DNA of 64,000 nt from positions 868,001 through 932,000 of the forward strand of contig NZ_FNWJ01000001.1 in NCBI RefSeq assembly GCF_900108055.1, given 5' to 3'. The notes below the pieces were generated by a model. It had not been told where the DNA came from, did no database searches, and saw only the letters and a list, made by a program, of their open reading frames with translations. Shown here piece after piece: positions 55,121-64,000 of this stretch. Source of the stretch: Thermoleophilum album (GTDB taxonomy: Bacteria > Actinomycetota > Thermoleophilia > Solirubrobacterales > Thermoleophilaceae). How positions within the stretch are numbered: position 1 is the first letter of the stretch; every line of letters starts with the position of its first letter. The translations under genes were made by a program, and so were the position numbers.

Positions 55121-55867
55121 GTGGGGCAAAAAGTTCATCCAGAGGCGCTGAGGGTCGGCTACATCCACGACTGGAAGTCGACCTGGTTCAGCGAGCGTGA
55201 GTTCGCCGACTACCTGCTGGAGGACATTCGAATTCGCCAGCACATCATCGGCAAGCTCGCGCACGCTGGTCTTAGCGACATCACGATCAAGAAGAACAAG
55301 AACGAAGTCGAGGTGAACATCCACACCGCGCGGCCGGGCATCGTGATCGGGAAGTCCGGCAGCGAGGTGGAGGCGCTGCGCAAGGAGCTGCACGACCTCA
55401 CGCGCAAAGCGGTGAAGGTCAACATCCTGGAGATCAAACGCCCCGAGCTCGACGCCAAGCTCGTTGCTCAGGCGATCGCCGAGCAACTCCAGAACCGCGT
55501 GGCTTTCCGCCGCGCGATGAAGCGGGCTCTGACCTCCGCGATGCGCTCGGGCGCGAAGGGTGTTCGTATCCAGGTGTCCGGTCGGCTCGGCGGCGCCGAG
55601 ATGGCACGCACCGAGGGCTACTCGGATGGGCGCGTGCCGCTGCACACTCTGCGCGCCGACATCGACTACGGATTCCACGAGGCGCATACCACCTTCGGCC
55701 GCATCGGCGTGAAGGTCTGGATCAACAAGGGCAAAATCATGCCCCAGGGGTTCGCCCAGGACCTCACCGAGATCGAGGCTCCTCGGGCCGTCAGCCCCGG
55801 TCGCGGTCGCAACGGTGGTCGCCGCGGCGGGGAAGAGCGACGGACTGGCCCGTCGCAGGAGGCGTGA
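55121..55867 (+). CDS. rpsC: 30S ribosomal protein uS3
   Basis: 248 residues from GTG 55121 ([23 protein letters not shown]), 4 bases after rplV; the longer frame upstream is a shadow of rplV. The KH domain includes [86 protein letters not shown] is the C-terminal domain, followed by a Gly/Arg-rich tail ([15 protein letters not shown]). It forms the mRNA entry with uS4 and uS5. Confidence 0.98.
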   Translation: MGQKVHPEALRVGYIHDWKSTWFSEREFADYLLEDIRIRQHIIGKLAHAGLSDITIKKNKNEVEVNIHTARPGIVIGKSGSEVEALRKELHDLTRKAVKVNILEIKRPELDAKLVAQAIAEQLQNRVAFRRAMKRALTSAMRSGAKGVRIQVSGRLGGAEMARTEGYSDGRVPLHTLRADIDYGFHEAHTTFGRIGVKVWINKGKIMPQGFAQDLTEIEAPRAVSPGRGRNGGRRGGEERRTGPSQEA

Positions 55868-55870
55868 CAG

Positions 55871-56290
55871 ATGCTCCAACCTCGCAAAGTCAAGTACCGC
55901 AAACAGCACCGCGGACGCATGCGCGGGGTCTCGAAAGGGGGCACCCGTGTGGAGTTCGGCGAGTACGGTCTGAAAGCGCTCGAGCCCGCGTGGATCACGA
56001 ACCGCCAGATCGAGGCCGCGCGCGTGGCGATCACCCGCAAGATCAAGCGTGGCGGGAAGGTTTGGATAAACATCTTCCCCGACAAGCCCTACACGAAGAA
56101 GCCTGCGGAGACGCGGATGGGTTCGGGCAAGGGCTCCCCGGAGGGCTGGGTCGCTGTCGTCAAGCCCGGCCGCGTGATGTTCGAGCTCGCCGGTGTGCCG
56201 GAGCCGCTGGCGCGTGAAGCGATGAGACTCGCTGGTCACAAACTCCCGATCAAGACCAAGTTCGTGATGCGGGAGGGCACGGAGCAGTGA
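55871..56290 (+). CDS. rplP: 50S ribosomal protein uL16
   Basis: 139 residues. [132 protein letters not shown] is canonical. It helps position the A-site tRNA acceptor end. Its stop overlaps the GTG of rpmC (GTGA). Confidence 0.98.
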   Translation: MLQPRKVKYRKQHRGRMRGVSKGGTRVEFGEYGLKALEPAWITNRQIEAARVAITRKIKRGGKVWINIFPDKPYTKKPAETRMGSGKGSPEGWVAVVKPGRVMFELAGVPEPLAREAMRLAGHKLPIKTKFVMREGTEQ

Positions 56291-56526
56291 AGGCCACCGA
56301 GGTGCGACAGCTCGACGATGCCGCGCTGGTCGAGTTCATCGATGCCGCGCGGCAGGAGCTCTTCAACCTGCGCTTCCAGCACGCAACCGGGCAACTCGAA
56401 AACACTGCTCGCATCAAGCAAGTGAAGAAGGACATAGCCAGAGGCTTGACGATCGCGCGCGAGCGAGGGTTGGACGTCGACCGCGCACTAGCTGCGCTGC
56501 GACGTGAGCGCGCCGAACGGAACTAG
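56287..56526 (+). CDS. rpmC: 50S ribosomal protein uL29
   Basis: 79 residues from GTG 56287. [60 protein letters not shown] is the two-helix uL29 fold near the tunnel exit, with a slightly longer C-terminus ([18 protein letters not shown]). It overlaps rplP by 4 bases and rpsQ by 1. Confidence 0.96.
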   Translation: MKATEVRQLDDAALVEFIDAARQELFNLRFQHATGQLENTARIKQVKKDIARGLTIARERGLDVDRALAALRRERAERN

Positions 56527-56993
56527 TGGGGGTCGCAGTGGCCGTGGAGCAGGACGCAACACCTTCGAAGCGCGAGCGCGCCGCGCAGCTCGCCGAAGAG
56601 CGCGCGCAGCTGCGCAAAGCCAAGCGCGCAGCACGCCGCCGGCGGCGCCTGCGCGAGCGCGAGCGCCGCAAGGCGCAAGCCGTTCAAAACGCACCACAGG
56701 TAGCCGGTGATGGCGACTCACAGGCGCCGGCAGCCGGCGCCCACAAAAGGCGCCGCAAGGTGCGCGAGGGAGTAGTAACCTCTGCGCGCGCGGACAAGAC
56801 GATCGTTGTCAGGGTCGAGAGGCAGCAGCCGCACCCTGTCTACGGGAAGATCGTCCGCACCTCCAAGAAGCTCCACGCGCACGACGAGCGTAACGAGGCG
56901 CGCGAAGGCGACGTCGTGCGGATCGTCGAATCGAGACCGCTCAGCCGCACCAAGCGCTGGCGTCTCCTGGAGATCCTCGAGCGGGCCCGATGA
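56526..56993 (+). CDS. rpsQ: 30S ribosomal protein uS17 with long basic N-terminal extension
   Basis: 155 residues from GTG 56526 (one-base overlap with the rpmC stop); GTG 56538 and 56544 are alternatives. The uS17 core is only the last ~80 residues: [74 protein letters not shown]. Before it come ~75 Arg/Lys/Ala-rich residues forming a charged helix ([19 protein letters not shown]). Typical uS17 has about 80-90 residues, so the extension is lineage-specific. It overlaps rplN by 4 bases. Confidence 0.93.
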   Translation: MGVAVAVEQDATPSKRERAAQLAEERAQLRKAKRAARRRRRLRERERRKAQAVQNAPQVAGDGDSQAPAAGAHKRRRKVREGVVTSARADKTIVVRVERQQPHPVYGKIVRTSKKLHAHDERNEAREGDVVRIVESRPLSRTKRWRLLEILERAR

Positions 56994-57358
56994 TCCAGCA
57001 AGAGTCGAGACTAAAAGTTGCCGACAACACAGGCGCACGGGAGATCCTCTGCATCCGCGTGCTGGGGGGAGGTCACCGTCGCTACGCGCGGGTGGGCGAC
57101 GTCATCGTGGCCACCGTCAAGCAAGCGATCCCTCACGGCTCGGTCAAGAAGGGGGACGTGGTACGTGCCGTGGTTGTCAGAACGCGCAAGGAGTACGGGC
57201 GCGACGATGGCACCTACATCGCCTTCGACGAGAACGCCGCGGTTTTGATCGATAACCAGAACAACCCGCGTGGCACGCGTATCTTCGGGCCGGTGGCCCG
57301 AGAGCTTCGCGACCGCAACTTCATGAAGATCATCTCCCTCGCGCCCGAGGTGCTCTGA
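56990..57358 (+). CDS. rplN: 50S ribosomal protein uL14
   Basis: 122 residues. [122 protein letters not shown] is uL14, which contacts the small subunit in a conserved bridge. The ATGA junction couples it to rpsQ; rplX starts 5 bases after its stop. Confidence 0.98.
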   Translation: MIQQESRLKVADNTGAREILCIRVLGGGHRRYARVGDVIVATVKQAIPHGSVKKGDVVRAVVVRTRKEYGRDDGTYIAFDENAAVLIDNQNNPRGTRIFGPVARELRDRNFMKIISLAPEVL

Positions 57359-57363
57359 AGGCG

Positions 57364-57699
57364 ATGGCTCGAATGCGCATCCGCAAGGACGACATGGTGC
57401 GTGTGATCTCCGGCAAGGACCGGGGGAAGACCGGTCGCGTCCTGCGCGTCGATCCCGCTAAGCGGCGCGTTTGGGTAGAGGGCGTGAACATCCAAAAGAA
57501 ACACCTGCGGCCGCGCACGCTCCGTGATGTCCAGCGCCAGCAGGAAGTCGGTGGCATCCTCGAGCGTGAGGGGCCGATCCACGTATCGAACGTCATGCTT
57601 GTCGACCCCAAGAGCGGGCAGCCGACGCGGGTCGGGGTCGTTCGTCGTGACGGCCGACGGGTGAGGATCGCGAAGCGCAGCGGCGCGGAGATCGACTGA
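57364..57699 (+). CDS. rplX: 50S ribosomal protein uL24
   Basis: 111 residues from ATG 57364. [46 protein letters not shown] carries the KOW motif; the rest ([29 protein letters not shown]) is typical uL24, an assembly initiator near the tunnel exit. Its TGA overlaps the ATG of rplE by one base. Confidence 0.98.
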   Translation: MARMRIRKDDMVRVISGKDRGKTGRVLRVDPAKRRVWVEGVNIQKKHLRPRTLRDVQRQQEVGGILEREGPIHVSNVMLVDPKSGQPTRVGVVRRDGRRVRIAKRSGAEID

Positions 57700-58313
57700 T
57701 GGAAGCGGGCGTCGCGGTCAAACCACGCCTTCGCGAGCGTTACGAGCGCGAGGTACGTCCGCGCCTGCAGGAGCGCTTTGGTTACCGCAACCCAATGCAG
57801 GTACCAGGGCTCGAGAAGATCGTTCTCAACATGGGAGTCGGGGACGCCAAGCAAGATGCCAACGTTCTCGAGTCGGCGATCACGCAGCTCGCACAGATCG
57901 CTGGCCAACGGCCCAACGTGCGGCGGGCCAAGCGCTCGATTGCCGGCTTCAAGCTAAGGGCAGGCATGCCTGTAGGTGTGACCGTGACGCTGCGTCGAGC
58001 ACGGATGTGGGAGTTTCTCGACCGCCTCACGACGATCGCGATCCCGCGCATCCGCGACTTTCGGGGTCTCGATCCGCGCTCCTTCGACGGTCGCGGCAAC
58101 TACACGTTCGGTATCCGGGAGCAGATCATCTTCCCCGAGGTCGATTACGACTCGATCGACCAGGTCCGAGGTCTGGACGTCACCATTGTCACCACAGCTG
58201 CGACCGATGAGGAAGCGTTTGCCCTGCTAAGTGAGCTCGGCATGCCTTTCCGAGCGGGAGGGCCGGATAGCGGCTCCGGCGCTACTAGCGACGCTCCTAG
58301 CAATAACTCCTGA
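57699..58313 (+). CDS. rplE: 50S ribosomal protein uL5
   Basis: 204 residues. [154 protein letters not shown] is uL5, which binds 5S rRNA and P-site tRNA. The C-terminus ends in a short Ser/Gly/Asp-rich tail. Confidence 0.98.
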   Translation: MEAGVAVKPRLRERYEREVRPRLQERFGYRNPMQVPGLEKIVLNMGVGDAKQDANVLESAITQLAQIAGQRPNVRRAKRSIAGFKLRAGMPVGVTVTLRRARMWEFLDRLTTIAIPRIRDFRGLDPRSFDGRGNYTFGIREQIIFPEVDYDSIDQVRGLDVTIVTTAATDEEAFALLSELGMPFRAGGPDSGSGATSDAPSNNS

Positions 58314-58336
58314 ACGCTTCGAAAGGAACCAGACAG

Positions 58337-58522
58337 ATGCCCAAAAAGTCACAGTGGGTTCGCCAACAGCGTCCCCAGAAGTACCAGACAAGGAACTACA
58401 ACCGGTGCCGCCGTTGCGGCCGGCCGCGCGCCTATCTGCGGCGCTTTGGTCTCTGCCGAATCTGCCTACGCCAACTCGCGCACGAGGGCATGATCCCCGG
58501 GCTAACGAAGGCGAGCTGGTAG
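58337..58522 (+). CDS. rpsN: 30S ribosomal protein uS14, zinc-binding (type Z)
   Basis: 61 residues from ATG 58337, with GAAAGGAA about 12 bases upstream. [60 protein letters not shown] has the four zinc cysteines C24, C27, C40 and C43 and ends in the universal KASW. It is the short zinc form, consistent with the zinc form of L33 in this genome; no zinc-free paralogue is visible in the window. Confidence 0.98.
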   Translation: MPKKSQWVRQQRPQKYQTRNYNRCRRCGRPRAYLRRFGLCRICLRQLAHEGMIPGLTKASW

Positions 58523-58529
58523 CACCAAG

Positions 58530-58928
58530 ATGACGCTGACAGACCCGATAGCCGACTTCCTGACGCGCCTGCGCAACGCGATCAACGCCGGCCACAGCGA
58601 GGTCGCGATGCCCTCCTCCAAGTTCAAGGCGGAGATCGCGCGGATCCTCAAGGAACAGGGTTACATCGACGACTATCGGGTCGAACCGGCGGCGGTCGGG
58701 CGCCGGCTGGTCGTTAAGCTGCGCTGGAGCGAGGATCGTAAGCCCGCGATCTCGGGCCTCGAGCGCGTATCGAAGCCGGGCCGGCGGCAGTACGTGTCGG
58801 TCGAGCGGATTCCGAAGGTGCGCGGTGGGACCGGTATCGCGATCGTCTCGACCTCGCGGGGGGTCTTGTCGGACCACGAGGCGAGGCGCCTCGGTGTGGG
58901 CGGCGAGCTAGTCGCGAAGGTTTGGTAG
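58530..58928 (+). CDS. rpsH: 30S ribosomal protein uS8
   Basis: 132 residues. [52 protein letters not shown] and [51 protein letters not shown] are canonical. It binds 16S rRNA helix 21 and, in enterobacteria, represses the spc operon. rpsN ends 7 bases upstream. Confidence 0.98.
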   Translation: MTLTDPIADFLTRLRNAINAGHSEVAMPSSKFKAEIARILKEQGYIDDYRVEPAAVGRRLVVKLRWSEDRKPAISGLERVSKPGRRQYVSVERIPKVRGGTGIAIVSTSRGVLSDHEARRLGVGGELVAKVW

Positions 58929-58953
58929 TGGCTATCTGGGGGCGAACGCAGTC

Positions 58954-59487
58954 GTGAGTCGCATCGGAAAACAGCCGATTCCGCTGCCCGAAGGCGTCGA
59001 GGTACGGATCGAGCCCGAGCGCGTAAAGGTCAAGGGCCCGAAAGGCGAGCTCGAGGAGCGGATCGCGCGCGACATCGAGGTAGTCGAGGAGGACGGCAAG
59101 CTAGTCGTCCGGCGCCCGACCGACCGTCGTCACCACAAGGCGTTGCACGGGCTTACTCGGACGCTCGTGGCGAACATGGTCGAAGGCGTCACCCGCGGCT
59201 TCGAGAAACGCCTCGAGATCCAGGGCGTCGGTTACCGCGCCCAGTTGCAAGGACGCAAGCTGGTGTTGCAGGTCGGGTTTTCGCATCCGGTCGAGTTCGA
59301 GCCCCCGGAAGGGATCGAGTTCGAAGTGCCGCAGCCAACGCAGATCGTGGTGAAGGGCATCTCTAAGCAGCTGGTCGGCGAGGTCGCCGCGCGTATCCGA
59401 AAGGTGCGGCCACCTGAGCCGTACAAGGGCAAGGGCATCCGCTACCAGGGCGAGTACGTCGCCCGCAAGGTCGGTAAGAGAACGTGA
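58954..59487 (+). CDS. rplF: 50S ribosomal protein uL6
   Basis: 177 residues from GTG 58954. [175 protein letters not shown] is a normal uL6. Its TGA overlaps the GTG of rplR (GTGA). Confidence 0.98.
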   Translation: MSRIGKQPIPLPEGVEVRIEPERVKVKGPKGELEERIARDIEVVEEDGKLVVRRPTDRRHHKALHGLTRTLVANMVEGVTRGFEKRLEIQGVGYRAQLQGRKLVLQVGFSHPVEFEPPEGIEFEVPQPTQIVVKGISKQLVGEVAARIRKVRPPEPYKGKGIRYQGEYVARKVGKRT

Positions 59488-59849
59488 TCGAGACGAAGGA
59501 AAGGCGCATGAAGCGAGTCCGGCGGGCGCGCCGCCGGCGCCGTGTGCGCGCGCGGATTCGCGGCACAGCAGAGCGTCCGCGTCTCTCCGTGCACCGCTCG
59601 AACCGCGGAGTTCAGGCACAACTCATCGACGACGACGCGGGCCGCACGCTTGCCCACGTGGTGTGGACGGAGCCGGAGCTCCGCAACCTCGGGAAGATGG
59701 AGCAAGCCCGCCAAGCCGGGAAGATTCTCGCCGAGCGGGCGCGAGCGGTGGGTATCGAGACGTGTGTGTTCGATCGCAACGGTTATCGCTACCACGGTCG
59801 CGTGCGCGCGCTTGCCGAAGGTGCCCGCGAAGGCGGCTTGCGCTTCTAG
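59484..59849 (+). CDS. rplR: 50S ribosomal protein uL18
   Basis: 121 residues from GTG 59484; ATG 59508 is an alternative. The Arg-rich N-terminus ([53 protein letters not shown]) and C-terminal [22 protein letters not shown] are uL18, which binds 5S rRNA with uL5. The RHKR-type start seen in many bacteria is here all arginine. Confidence 0.97.
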   Translation: MIETKERRMKRVRRARRRRRVRARIRGTAERPRLSVHRSNRGVQAQLIDDDAGRTLAHVVWTEPELRNLGKMEQARQAGKILAERARAVGIETCVFDRNGYRYHGRVRALAEGAREGGLRF

Positions 59850-59894
59850 TCGCCGAGGGAGCGGTCAACGGGGTTTCGCTAGGGTCAAGTTCGG

Positions 59895-60458
59895 ATGGCA
59901 GCAAGGGATAGGGCAAGACCACTCGGCGGCGCGGAACTGCAGGAGCGCGTCGTCGAGATAAACCGCGTAGCTAAGGTCGTCAAGGGGGGTCGCCGTTTCT
60001 CGTTCACGGCGTTGGTCGTCGTTGGCGACGAGGCCGGCAACGTCGGCGTCGGATACGGCAAGGCCAAAGAGGTTCCCGTTGCCATCCAAAAAGCCGTAGA
60101 GAAGGCGCGGCGCGCAATGTTTCGGGTGCCGATGCACGGCAGCACGATCACTCACGAGGTGATCGGGGAGCACGGCGCCTCGCGGGTCTTGCTCAAGCCC
60201 GCCGCACCCGGCACGGGTGTGATCGCCGGCGGTGGTGTGCGCGCTGTGCTCGAGCTCGCTGGCGTGCACGACGTCTTGTCGAAATCGCTGGGAAGCCAAA
60301 ACCCGATCAACGTCGTGAGGGCGACCGTCGACGCGCTGCGCAAGCTGCGGGATCCGGTGGAAGTCGCGCGGATCCGTGGCCTCACCGTCCGTCAGGTTCT
60401 GGGGCTCGAGCCGGTCGGAGCGCACGCCGACGCTTCCAACTCGGAGGACAACCGATGA
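59895..60458 (+). CDS. rpsE: 30S ribosomal protein uS5
   Basis: 187 residues from ATG 59895, 45 bases after rpl[138 protein letters not shown] is canonical. It affects decoding accuracy and lines the mRNA entry. It overlaps rpmD (ATGA). Confidence 0.98.
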   Translation: MAARDRARPLGGAELQERVVEINRVAKVVKGGRRFSFTALVVVGDEAGNVGVGYGKAKEVPVAIQKAVEKARRAMFRVPMHGSTITHEVIGEHGASRVLLKPAAPGTGVIAGGGVRAVLELAGVHDVLSKSLGSQNPINVVRATVDALRKLRDPVEVARIRGLTVRQVLGLEPVGAHADASNSEDNR

Positions 60459-60643
60459 GCACGGCGAAGATCCGTATCCGCCAAGTGCGGTCTGCGAACG
60501 GCGCGAGTCGGCGTCAGCTTGAGACACTGCGGGCGCTCGGCTTGGGACGTATCGGCCGGGCCACCGAGCGACCCCTTTCGCCAGCGGTGCGCGGCCAGAT
60601 CCAAGCGATCCGCCACCTCGTCGAAGTCGAGGAGGTCGCATGA
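60455..60643 (+). CDS. rpmD: 50S ribosomal protein uL30
   Basis: 62 residues from ATG 60455. [57 protein letters not shown] is uL30, small and optional in bacteria; the core [10 protein letters not shown] motif is clear. ATGA overlaps join it to rpsE and rplO. Confidence 0.96.
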   Translation: MSTAKIRIRQVRSANGASRRQLETLRALGLGRIGRATERPLSPAVRGQIQAIRHLVEVEEVA

Positions 60644-61125
60644 GCGAGCCAGCTCTCCACAACCTGCGCCCTGCTCCGGGGTCGCGGCGTACCCGCAAAC
60701 GCGTGGGTCGCGGTGAGGGCTCCGGGACAGGTAAAACCGCTGGCCGCGGCACAAAAGGTGCCGGTGCCCGATCAGGCAACAAGCGCCGGGCTTCCTACGA
60801 GGGCGGGCAGAATCCGCTGCACATGCGGCTCCGAAAGTTGCGCGGGCCGCACATGAAGAAGTCGATGCCTTTCGAGCGCTTCGGGCGTACGCTCAGCCAG
60901 GCGGTCAATCTGCGCGATCTGGAAGCGCGCTTCGCGGCCGACGAGGTCGTCACCCCCGAGACGCTGCGGGCGCGAGGGCTCGCCAAACGCAAGGGAATCC
61001 CCGTCAAGATCCTCGGCGAGGGCGAGCTAACGAAACCGCTCACGGTGCGCGTCCACGCGGTCTCGGCGAGCGCGCGAGCGAAGATTGAGCAAGCGAAGGG
61101 CAGCGTCGAGCTGATCGGGCGCTGA
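60640..61125 (+). CDS. rplO: 50S ribosomal protein uL15
   Basis: 161 residues. LHNLRPAPGSRRTRKRVGRGEGSGTGKTAGRGTKGAGARSGNKRRASYEGGQNPLHMRLRKLRG is the extended rRNA-binding N-terminus, and the C-terminal part includes VTPETLRARGLAKRKGIPVKILGEGELTKPLTVRVHAVSASARAKIEQAKGSVELI. secY begins 8 bases after the stop. Confidence 0.98.
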   Translation: MSEPALHNLRPAPGSRRTRKRVGRGEGSGTGKTAGRGTKGAGARSGNKRRASYEGGQNPLHMRLRKLRGPHMKKSMPFERFGRTLSQAVNLRDLEARFAADEVVTPETLRARGLAKRKGIPVKILGEGELTKPLTVRVHAVSASARAKIEQAKGSVELIGR

Positions 61126-61133
61126 ATCCCGCA

Positions 61134-62393
61134 ATGTTCGGGATCGTCTCAGCTGCGCTGCGGGTCCCGGAGATCCGCAAGAAGCTCGCCTTTACGGCGG
61201 CGATGCTCGCGCTCTATCGGCTGGGCTCGCAAATCCCGACGCCCGGCATCAACACCGACGTTCTCGATCAGATCCAAAGTCGCTTCCAATCGGCGGGGGC
61301 GCTCGGGCTCGCCAACCTGCTTACCGGCGGTGGGCTCTCGCGTTTCTCGATCTTCGCGCTCGGGATCATGCCTTACATCACCGCCTCCATCATTCTCCAG
61401 TTGCTGACGGTGGTGGTGCCTTCGCTCGAGAAGTTGAGGAAAGAGGGCGAGGTTGGGCAGGAGCGCATCACCCAATACACCCGCTATCTCACCGTTGGGC
61501 TCGCCCTCCTGCAGTCGATCGGCTTCATCTTCATCTACCGGACGCAGAGCGCAGACATCATTAAGGCCTTCACGCTCGGGCACGTGATCGTGATCGTGGC
61601 GACCCTGACCTGCGGCTGCGTTCTGGTTATGTGGCTCGGCGAGCTAATCACGCAACGCGGTATCGGCAACGGCATCTCGTTGATGATCTTCGCAAGCATC
61701 GTGGCGGGCTTGCCACAGGGAATCCAAGCCTGGTGGACGAGTCCTGATCGCGTATTCCAGGTCATCGCGCCCTTCTTGGTGCTGGCCGTGACGGCCGCGG
61801 TCGTGTTCGTCCAGGAGGGTCAACGGCGCATACCGGTGCAGTACGCGCGCCGTACCGTCGGGCAGCGGATGCAAGCCGGTGGTGCCACCTACCTGCCGCT
61901 ACGCGTCAACATGGCGGGAGTTATTCCTGTCATCTTCGCCGCTTCACTGATGGCCTTCCCGCCGACGATCGGCCAGATCTCGCAAGCCGCTTGGGCGCGT
62001 GACCTGTCAGCGTTCTTCGACTACCGCGGAGCCCCTTACCTGATCGCCGAGTCGCTGTTGATCCTCGTCTTCACCTACTTCTACACCGCCGTGACCTTCA
62101 ATCCCGTAGAGCAGGCCGACAATCTCAAGAAGTACGGCGGCTTCATCCCGGGTGTGCGCCCGGGTCGTCCGACCGCCGAGTACCTCGACCGCATCCTTGC
62201 GCGCCTCACCCTGCCGGGCGCCATCTACCTGGCCGCCGTGGCAGCGCTACCGACGATTCTGGCCAACCAGACGTCTACGAACTTTGCGTTCGGTGGTACT
62301 TCGTTGCTGATCGTTGTGGGCGTCGCCCTCGACACGATGAAACAGCTCGAGGCGCAACTGATGATGCGCAACTACGAGCGGTTCTTGAAGTGA
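61134..62393 (+). CDS. secY: Preprotein translocase subunit SecY
   Basis: 419 residues with ten membrane segments. VPEIRKKLAFTAAMLALYRLGSQIPTPGIN starts the protein; GGGLSRFSIFALGIMPYITASIILQLLTVVVPSLEKLRKEGEVGQERITQYTRYLTVGLALLQS, ITQRGIGNGISLMIFASIVAGLP, the cytoplasmic loop GQRRIPVQYARRTVGQRMQAGGATYLPLRVNMAGVIPVIFA and NPVEQADNLKKYGGFIPGVRPGRPTAEYLDRI are all conserved. It forms the protein-conducting channel with SecE. Its TGA overlaps the GTG of adk. Confidence 0.98.
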   Translation: MFGIVSAALRVPEIRKKLAFTAAMLALYRLGSQIPTPGINTDVLDQIQSRFQSAGALGLANLLTGGGLSRFSIFALGIMPYITASIILQLLTVVVPSLEKLRKEGEVGQERITQYTRYLTVGLALLQSIGFIFIYRTQSADIIKAFTLGHVIVIVATLTCGCVLVMWLGELITQRGIGNGISLMIFASIVAGLPQGIQAWWTSPDRVFQVIAPFLVLAVTAAVVFVQEGQRRIPVQYARRTVGQRMQAGGATYLPLRVNMAGVIPVIFAASLMAFPPTIGQISQAAWARDLSAFFDYRGAPYLIAESLLILVFTYFYTAVTFNPVEQADNLKKYGGFIPGVRPGRPTAEYLDRILARLTLPGAIYLAAVAALPTILANQTSTNFAFGGTSLLIVVGVALDTMKQLEAQLMMRNYERFLK

Positions 62394-63064
62394 GCGAGCT
62401 GAACCTCGTGCTGCTGGGCCCCCCAGGGGCCGGAAAGGGTACGCAGGCGGAGCGCCTGCGCGAGGACTTCGAGATCCCCTACTTCGCGACCGGCGACATC
62501 CTGCGCGAGGCGGTGCGCGCCGGCACCGAGCTAGGAAAGCGCGCCCGCGAGTACATGGAACGCGGTGAGCTAGTTCCCGACGAGCTCGTCTGCGACCTGA
62601 TCATGGAGCGGCTCGACGACCCTGATGCGCGCGACGGTTTCTTGCTCGACGGCTTCCCGCGAACGATCCGGCAAGCCGAAGTGCTCGAAAAAGCGCTGGC
62701 GGAAAGGGGTCGGCAGCTGACGGCGGCGCTGCTGATCGAGGTGCCAGACGAGGAAGTCGTGCGCAGGCTCTCCGGCCGCCGCATCTGCACAAAAAATCAG
62801 CACGTCTACCACGTTGAGTTCGATCCCCCCAAGACGCCTGGTGTGTGCGACCAGGATGGCTCGCGCTTGATTCAGCGCGACGACGACAAGCCGGAAACGA
62901 TCCGCAAGCGGCTCGAGGTCTACCACCGAGAGACCGAGCCACTCGTCGAGTGGTACGAGGAGCGCGGCTTGCTGCGGCGCTTCGACGGCACGCGCGATCC
63001 TGACGAGGTCCACCGGCACATTCGCGCGACGCTCGCGACACTGCGCCTCGAGGCAGAGCTCTAA
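62390..63064 (+). CDS. adk: Adenylate kinase
   Basis: 224 residues from GTG 62390. The P-loop is LVLLGPPGAGKGTQAERL, followed by ATGDILREAVRAGTELGKRAREYMERGELVPDELVCDLIMERL and GFLLDGFPRTIRQAEVLE. The long LID domain is GRRICTKNQHVYHVEFDPPKTPGVCDQDGSRLIQRDDDKPETIRKRL. In zinc-binding kinases such as that of Bacillus the LID has C-x2-C-x16-C-x2-C/D; here the four positions are C133, N136, C153 and D156, so one ligand is replaced by Asn. It balances ATP, ADP and AMP. Confidence 0.97.
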   Translation: MSELNLVLLGPPGAGKGTQAERLREDFEIPYFATGDILREAVRAGTELGKRAREYMERGELVPDELVCDLIMERLDDPDARDGFLLDGFPRTIRQAEVLEKALAERGRQLTAALLIEVPDEEVVRRLSGRRICTKNQHVYHVEFDPPKTPGVCDQDGSRLIQRDDDKPETIRKRLEVYHRETEPLVEWYEERGLLRRFDGTRDPDEVHRHIRATLATLRLEAEL

Positions 63065-63075
63065 CCTCGGGCGCA

Positions 63076-63921
63076 GTGGCAAAGCTCAAGAGCCCCGAAC
63101 AGATCGAGCGGATAGCGGCTGCCGGCGCGATCGTCGCTCAGTGCTTGCGCCTCTTGCAGCAGCGGGCACGGCCGGGAGTGCGGACGCGAGAGCTCGACGC
63201 ACTCGCCGAGCGCTTCATCCGCTCCCGCGGTGCTGAGCCGGCGTTTAAGGGCTACCACGGCTACCCGGCCTCGATCTGCGCTTCCCCCAACTCGTTGGTG
63301 GTACACGGGATTCCCGACGACTACGAGCTGACCCCGGGTGACGTGCTCTCGCTCGACGTCGGCGTCGAGCTCGACGGCTGGATCGCCGACGCCGCTCTAA
63401 CCGTCGCGGTCGGTCGGCCTTCGCCGACTGCGCGCCGCCTACTGGACACTACGCGCGCGGCGCTCTACGCAGGAATCGCCAAAGCCCAACCCGGGGCCCA
63501 TCTCGGCGACGTCTCCCACGCCATTCAGCAACGTGTCGAGCAGGACGGTTTCTCGGTCATCCGTGCGCTCGTCGGTCATGGCGTTGGGCGCGCGATGCAC
63601 GAAGAGCCACAGATCCCGAACTTCGGTCGACCGGGCACCGGTCCGCTGCTCGAGCCGGGCATGGTTCTGGCGATCGAGCCAATGGTCAACGCCGGCGGCC
63701 ACGAGGTCGAGATGGGGCCCGACAACTGGGCCGTCTACTCCCGCGACGGATCGCTCGCCGCGCACTTCGAGCACACGATCGCGGTGACCCGCGAAGGGCC
63801 GCGCATCCTCACGCCCTGGGATCCCGATGCCCCCGCCGCGCTAGTGCGCGAGAGCGCGTCGGAGAAGGCGGAGCGAGGATCTGCGGAATCTGCGCTCACG
63901 CCCCACCGAGAGGTTCGCTGA
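63076..63921 (+). CDS. map: Methionine aminopeptidase, type I
   Basis: 281 residues from GTG 63076, 11 bases after adk. It removes the initiator Met from nascent proteins. The two-metal site is made by LSLDVGVELDGWIADAALTVAVG (two Asp), GHGVGRAMHEEPQIPNFG (His), MVLAIEPMVN (Glu) and ahfeHTIAVT-type HFEHTIAVT (Glu). It lacks an N-terminal zinc-finger or PxxP extension (type Ia) and has a ~25-residue charged C-terminal tail (RESASEKAERGSAESAL). It is the last gene of the run visible here. Confidence 0.96.
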   Translation: MAKLKSPEQIERIAAAGAIVAQCLRLLQQRARPGVRTRELDALAERFIRSRGAEPAFKGYHGYPASICASPNSLVVHGIPDDYELTPGDVLSLDVGVELDGWIADAALTVAVGRPSPTARRLLDTTRAALYAGIAKAQPGAHLGDVSHAIQQRVEQDGFSVIRALVGHGVGRAMHEEPQIPNFGRPGTGPLLEPGMVLAIEPMVNAGGHEVEMGPDNWAVYSRDGSLAAHFEHTIAVTREGPRILTPWDPDAPAALVRESASEKAERGSAESALTPHREVR

Positions 63922-64000
63922 CGCTAAGGCCGCGGTCGTTAGCTGGCCGCGTGCGACAGCCGTTTGCTGCTAGTCTTGCCCGCTGGCGCGCAGCCGACTC
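63922..64000. other. Downstream region of map, window end
   Basis: 79 bases without a visible gene. TAGTCT at 63971-63976 fits the -10 type seen elsewhere in the window and may belong to a promoter for the genes that normally follow map (infA and the alpha operon), which lie outside the window. Confidence 0.3.

Overview
The window comes from a high-GC bacterium, most likely an actinobacterial lineage outside the classic Streptomyces/Mycobacterium groups, plausibly class Thermoleophilia. This is an inference from very high GC, frequent GTG/TTG starts, a B12-dependent ribonucleotide reductase, FolE2, the zinc-binding forms of L33 and S14, and the RNA-polymerase and ribosomal-protein sequences; no phylogeny was run.

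Left part (1-21 kb) is a cell-surface glycan cluster. It holds at least eight glycosyltransferase genes (GT2, GT4 and two two-domain fusions), an ABC polysaccharide exporter (Wzm-type permease plus Wzt-type ATPase with a C-terminal extension), two SAM methyltransferases (one with a long coiled coil), a DUF2142 membrane protein, a detached coiled-coil protein, an MgtC-family membrane protein, a small very basic ORF, and a multi-pass membrane protein gene broken by a frameshift. A perfect (CCTTA)6 tandem repeat lies upstream of one fusion glycosyltransferase. Together they look like synthesis, modification/termination and export of an undecaprenyl-linked polysaccharide. Two genes here use rarer A/T-rich codons, a sign of gene exchange.

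Middle part (21-33 kb) is mixed housekeeping: a luciferase-like monooxygenase, nrdJ, a GalE-type epimerase, tmk-holB, a DUF192 protein, tRNA-Thr(CGT), a DUF3817-like membrane protein, pgsA, a small Clp-N-like protein, folE2, the primary sigma factor rpoD with a hairpin-rich leader, tRNA-Tyr(GTA) and tRNA-Thr(GGT).

Right part (33-64 kb) is the classic transcription/translation block on the + strand: rpmG-secE-nusG-rplK-rplA-rplJ-rplL-rpoB-rpoC; then an inserted HAD gene (-) and DMT transporter (+); rpsL-rpsG; an inserted membrane-protein gene on the - strand; fusA-tuf; and the merged S10/spc operon rpsJ to map. Most genes there overlap by ATGA/GTGA-type junctions.

The least ordinary signals are a terminator-like hairpin in the fusA leader, a palindrome covering the rpoD ribosome-binding site, a 14-bp perfect hairpin just before rpsJ, a repeated TANNNT-(8-10 nt)-start-codon arrangement suggesting leaderless transcripts, and the methyltransferase/coiled-coil plus Wzt export module that resembles a capping and chain-length system. 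No CRISPR array, transposase, rRNA or prophage was seen, and no stretch over about 300 bases lacks a gene.
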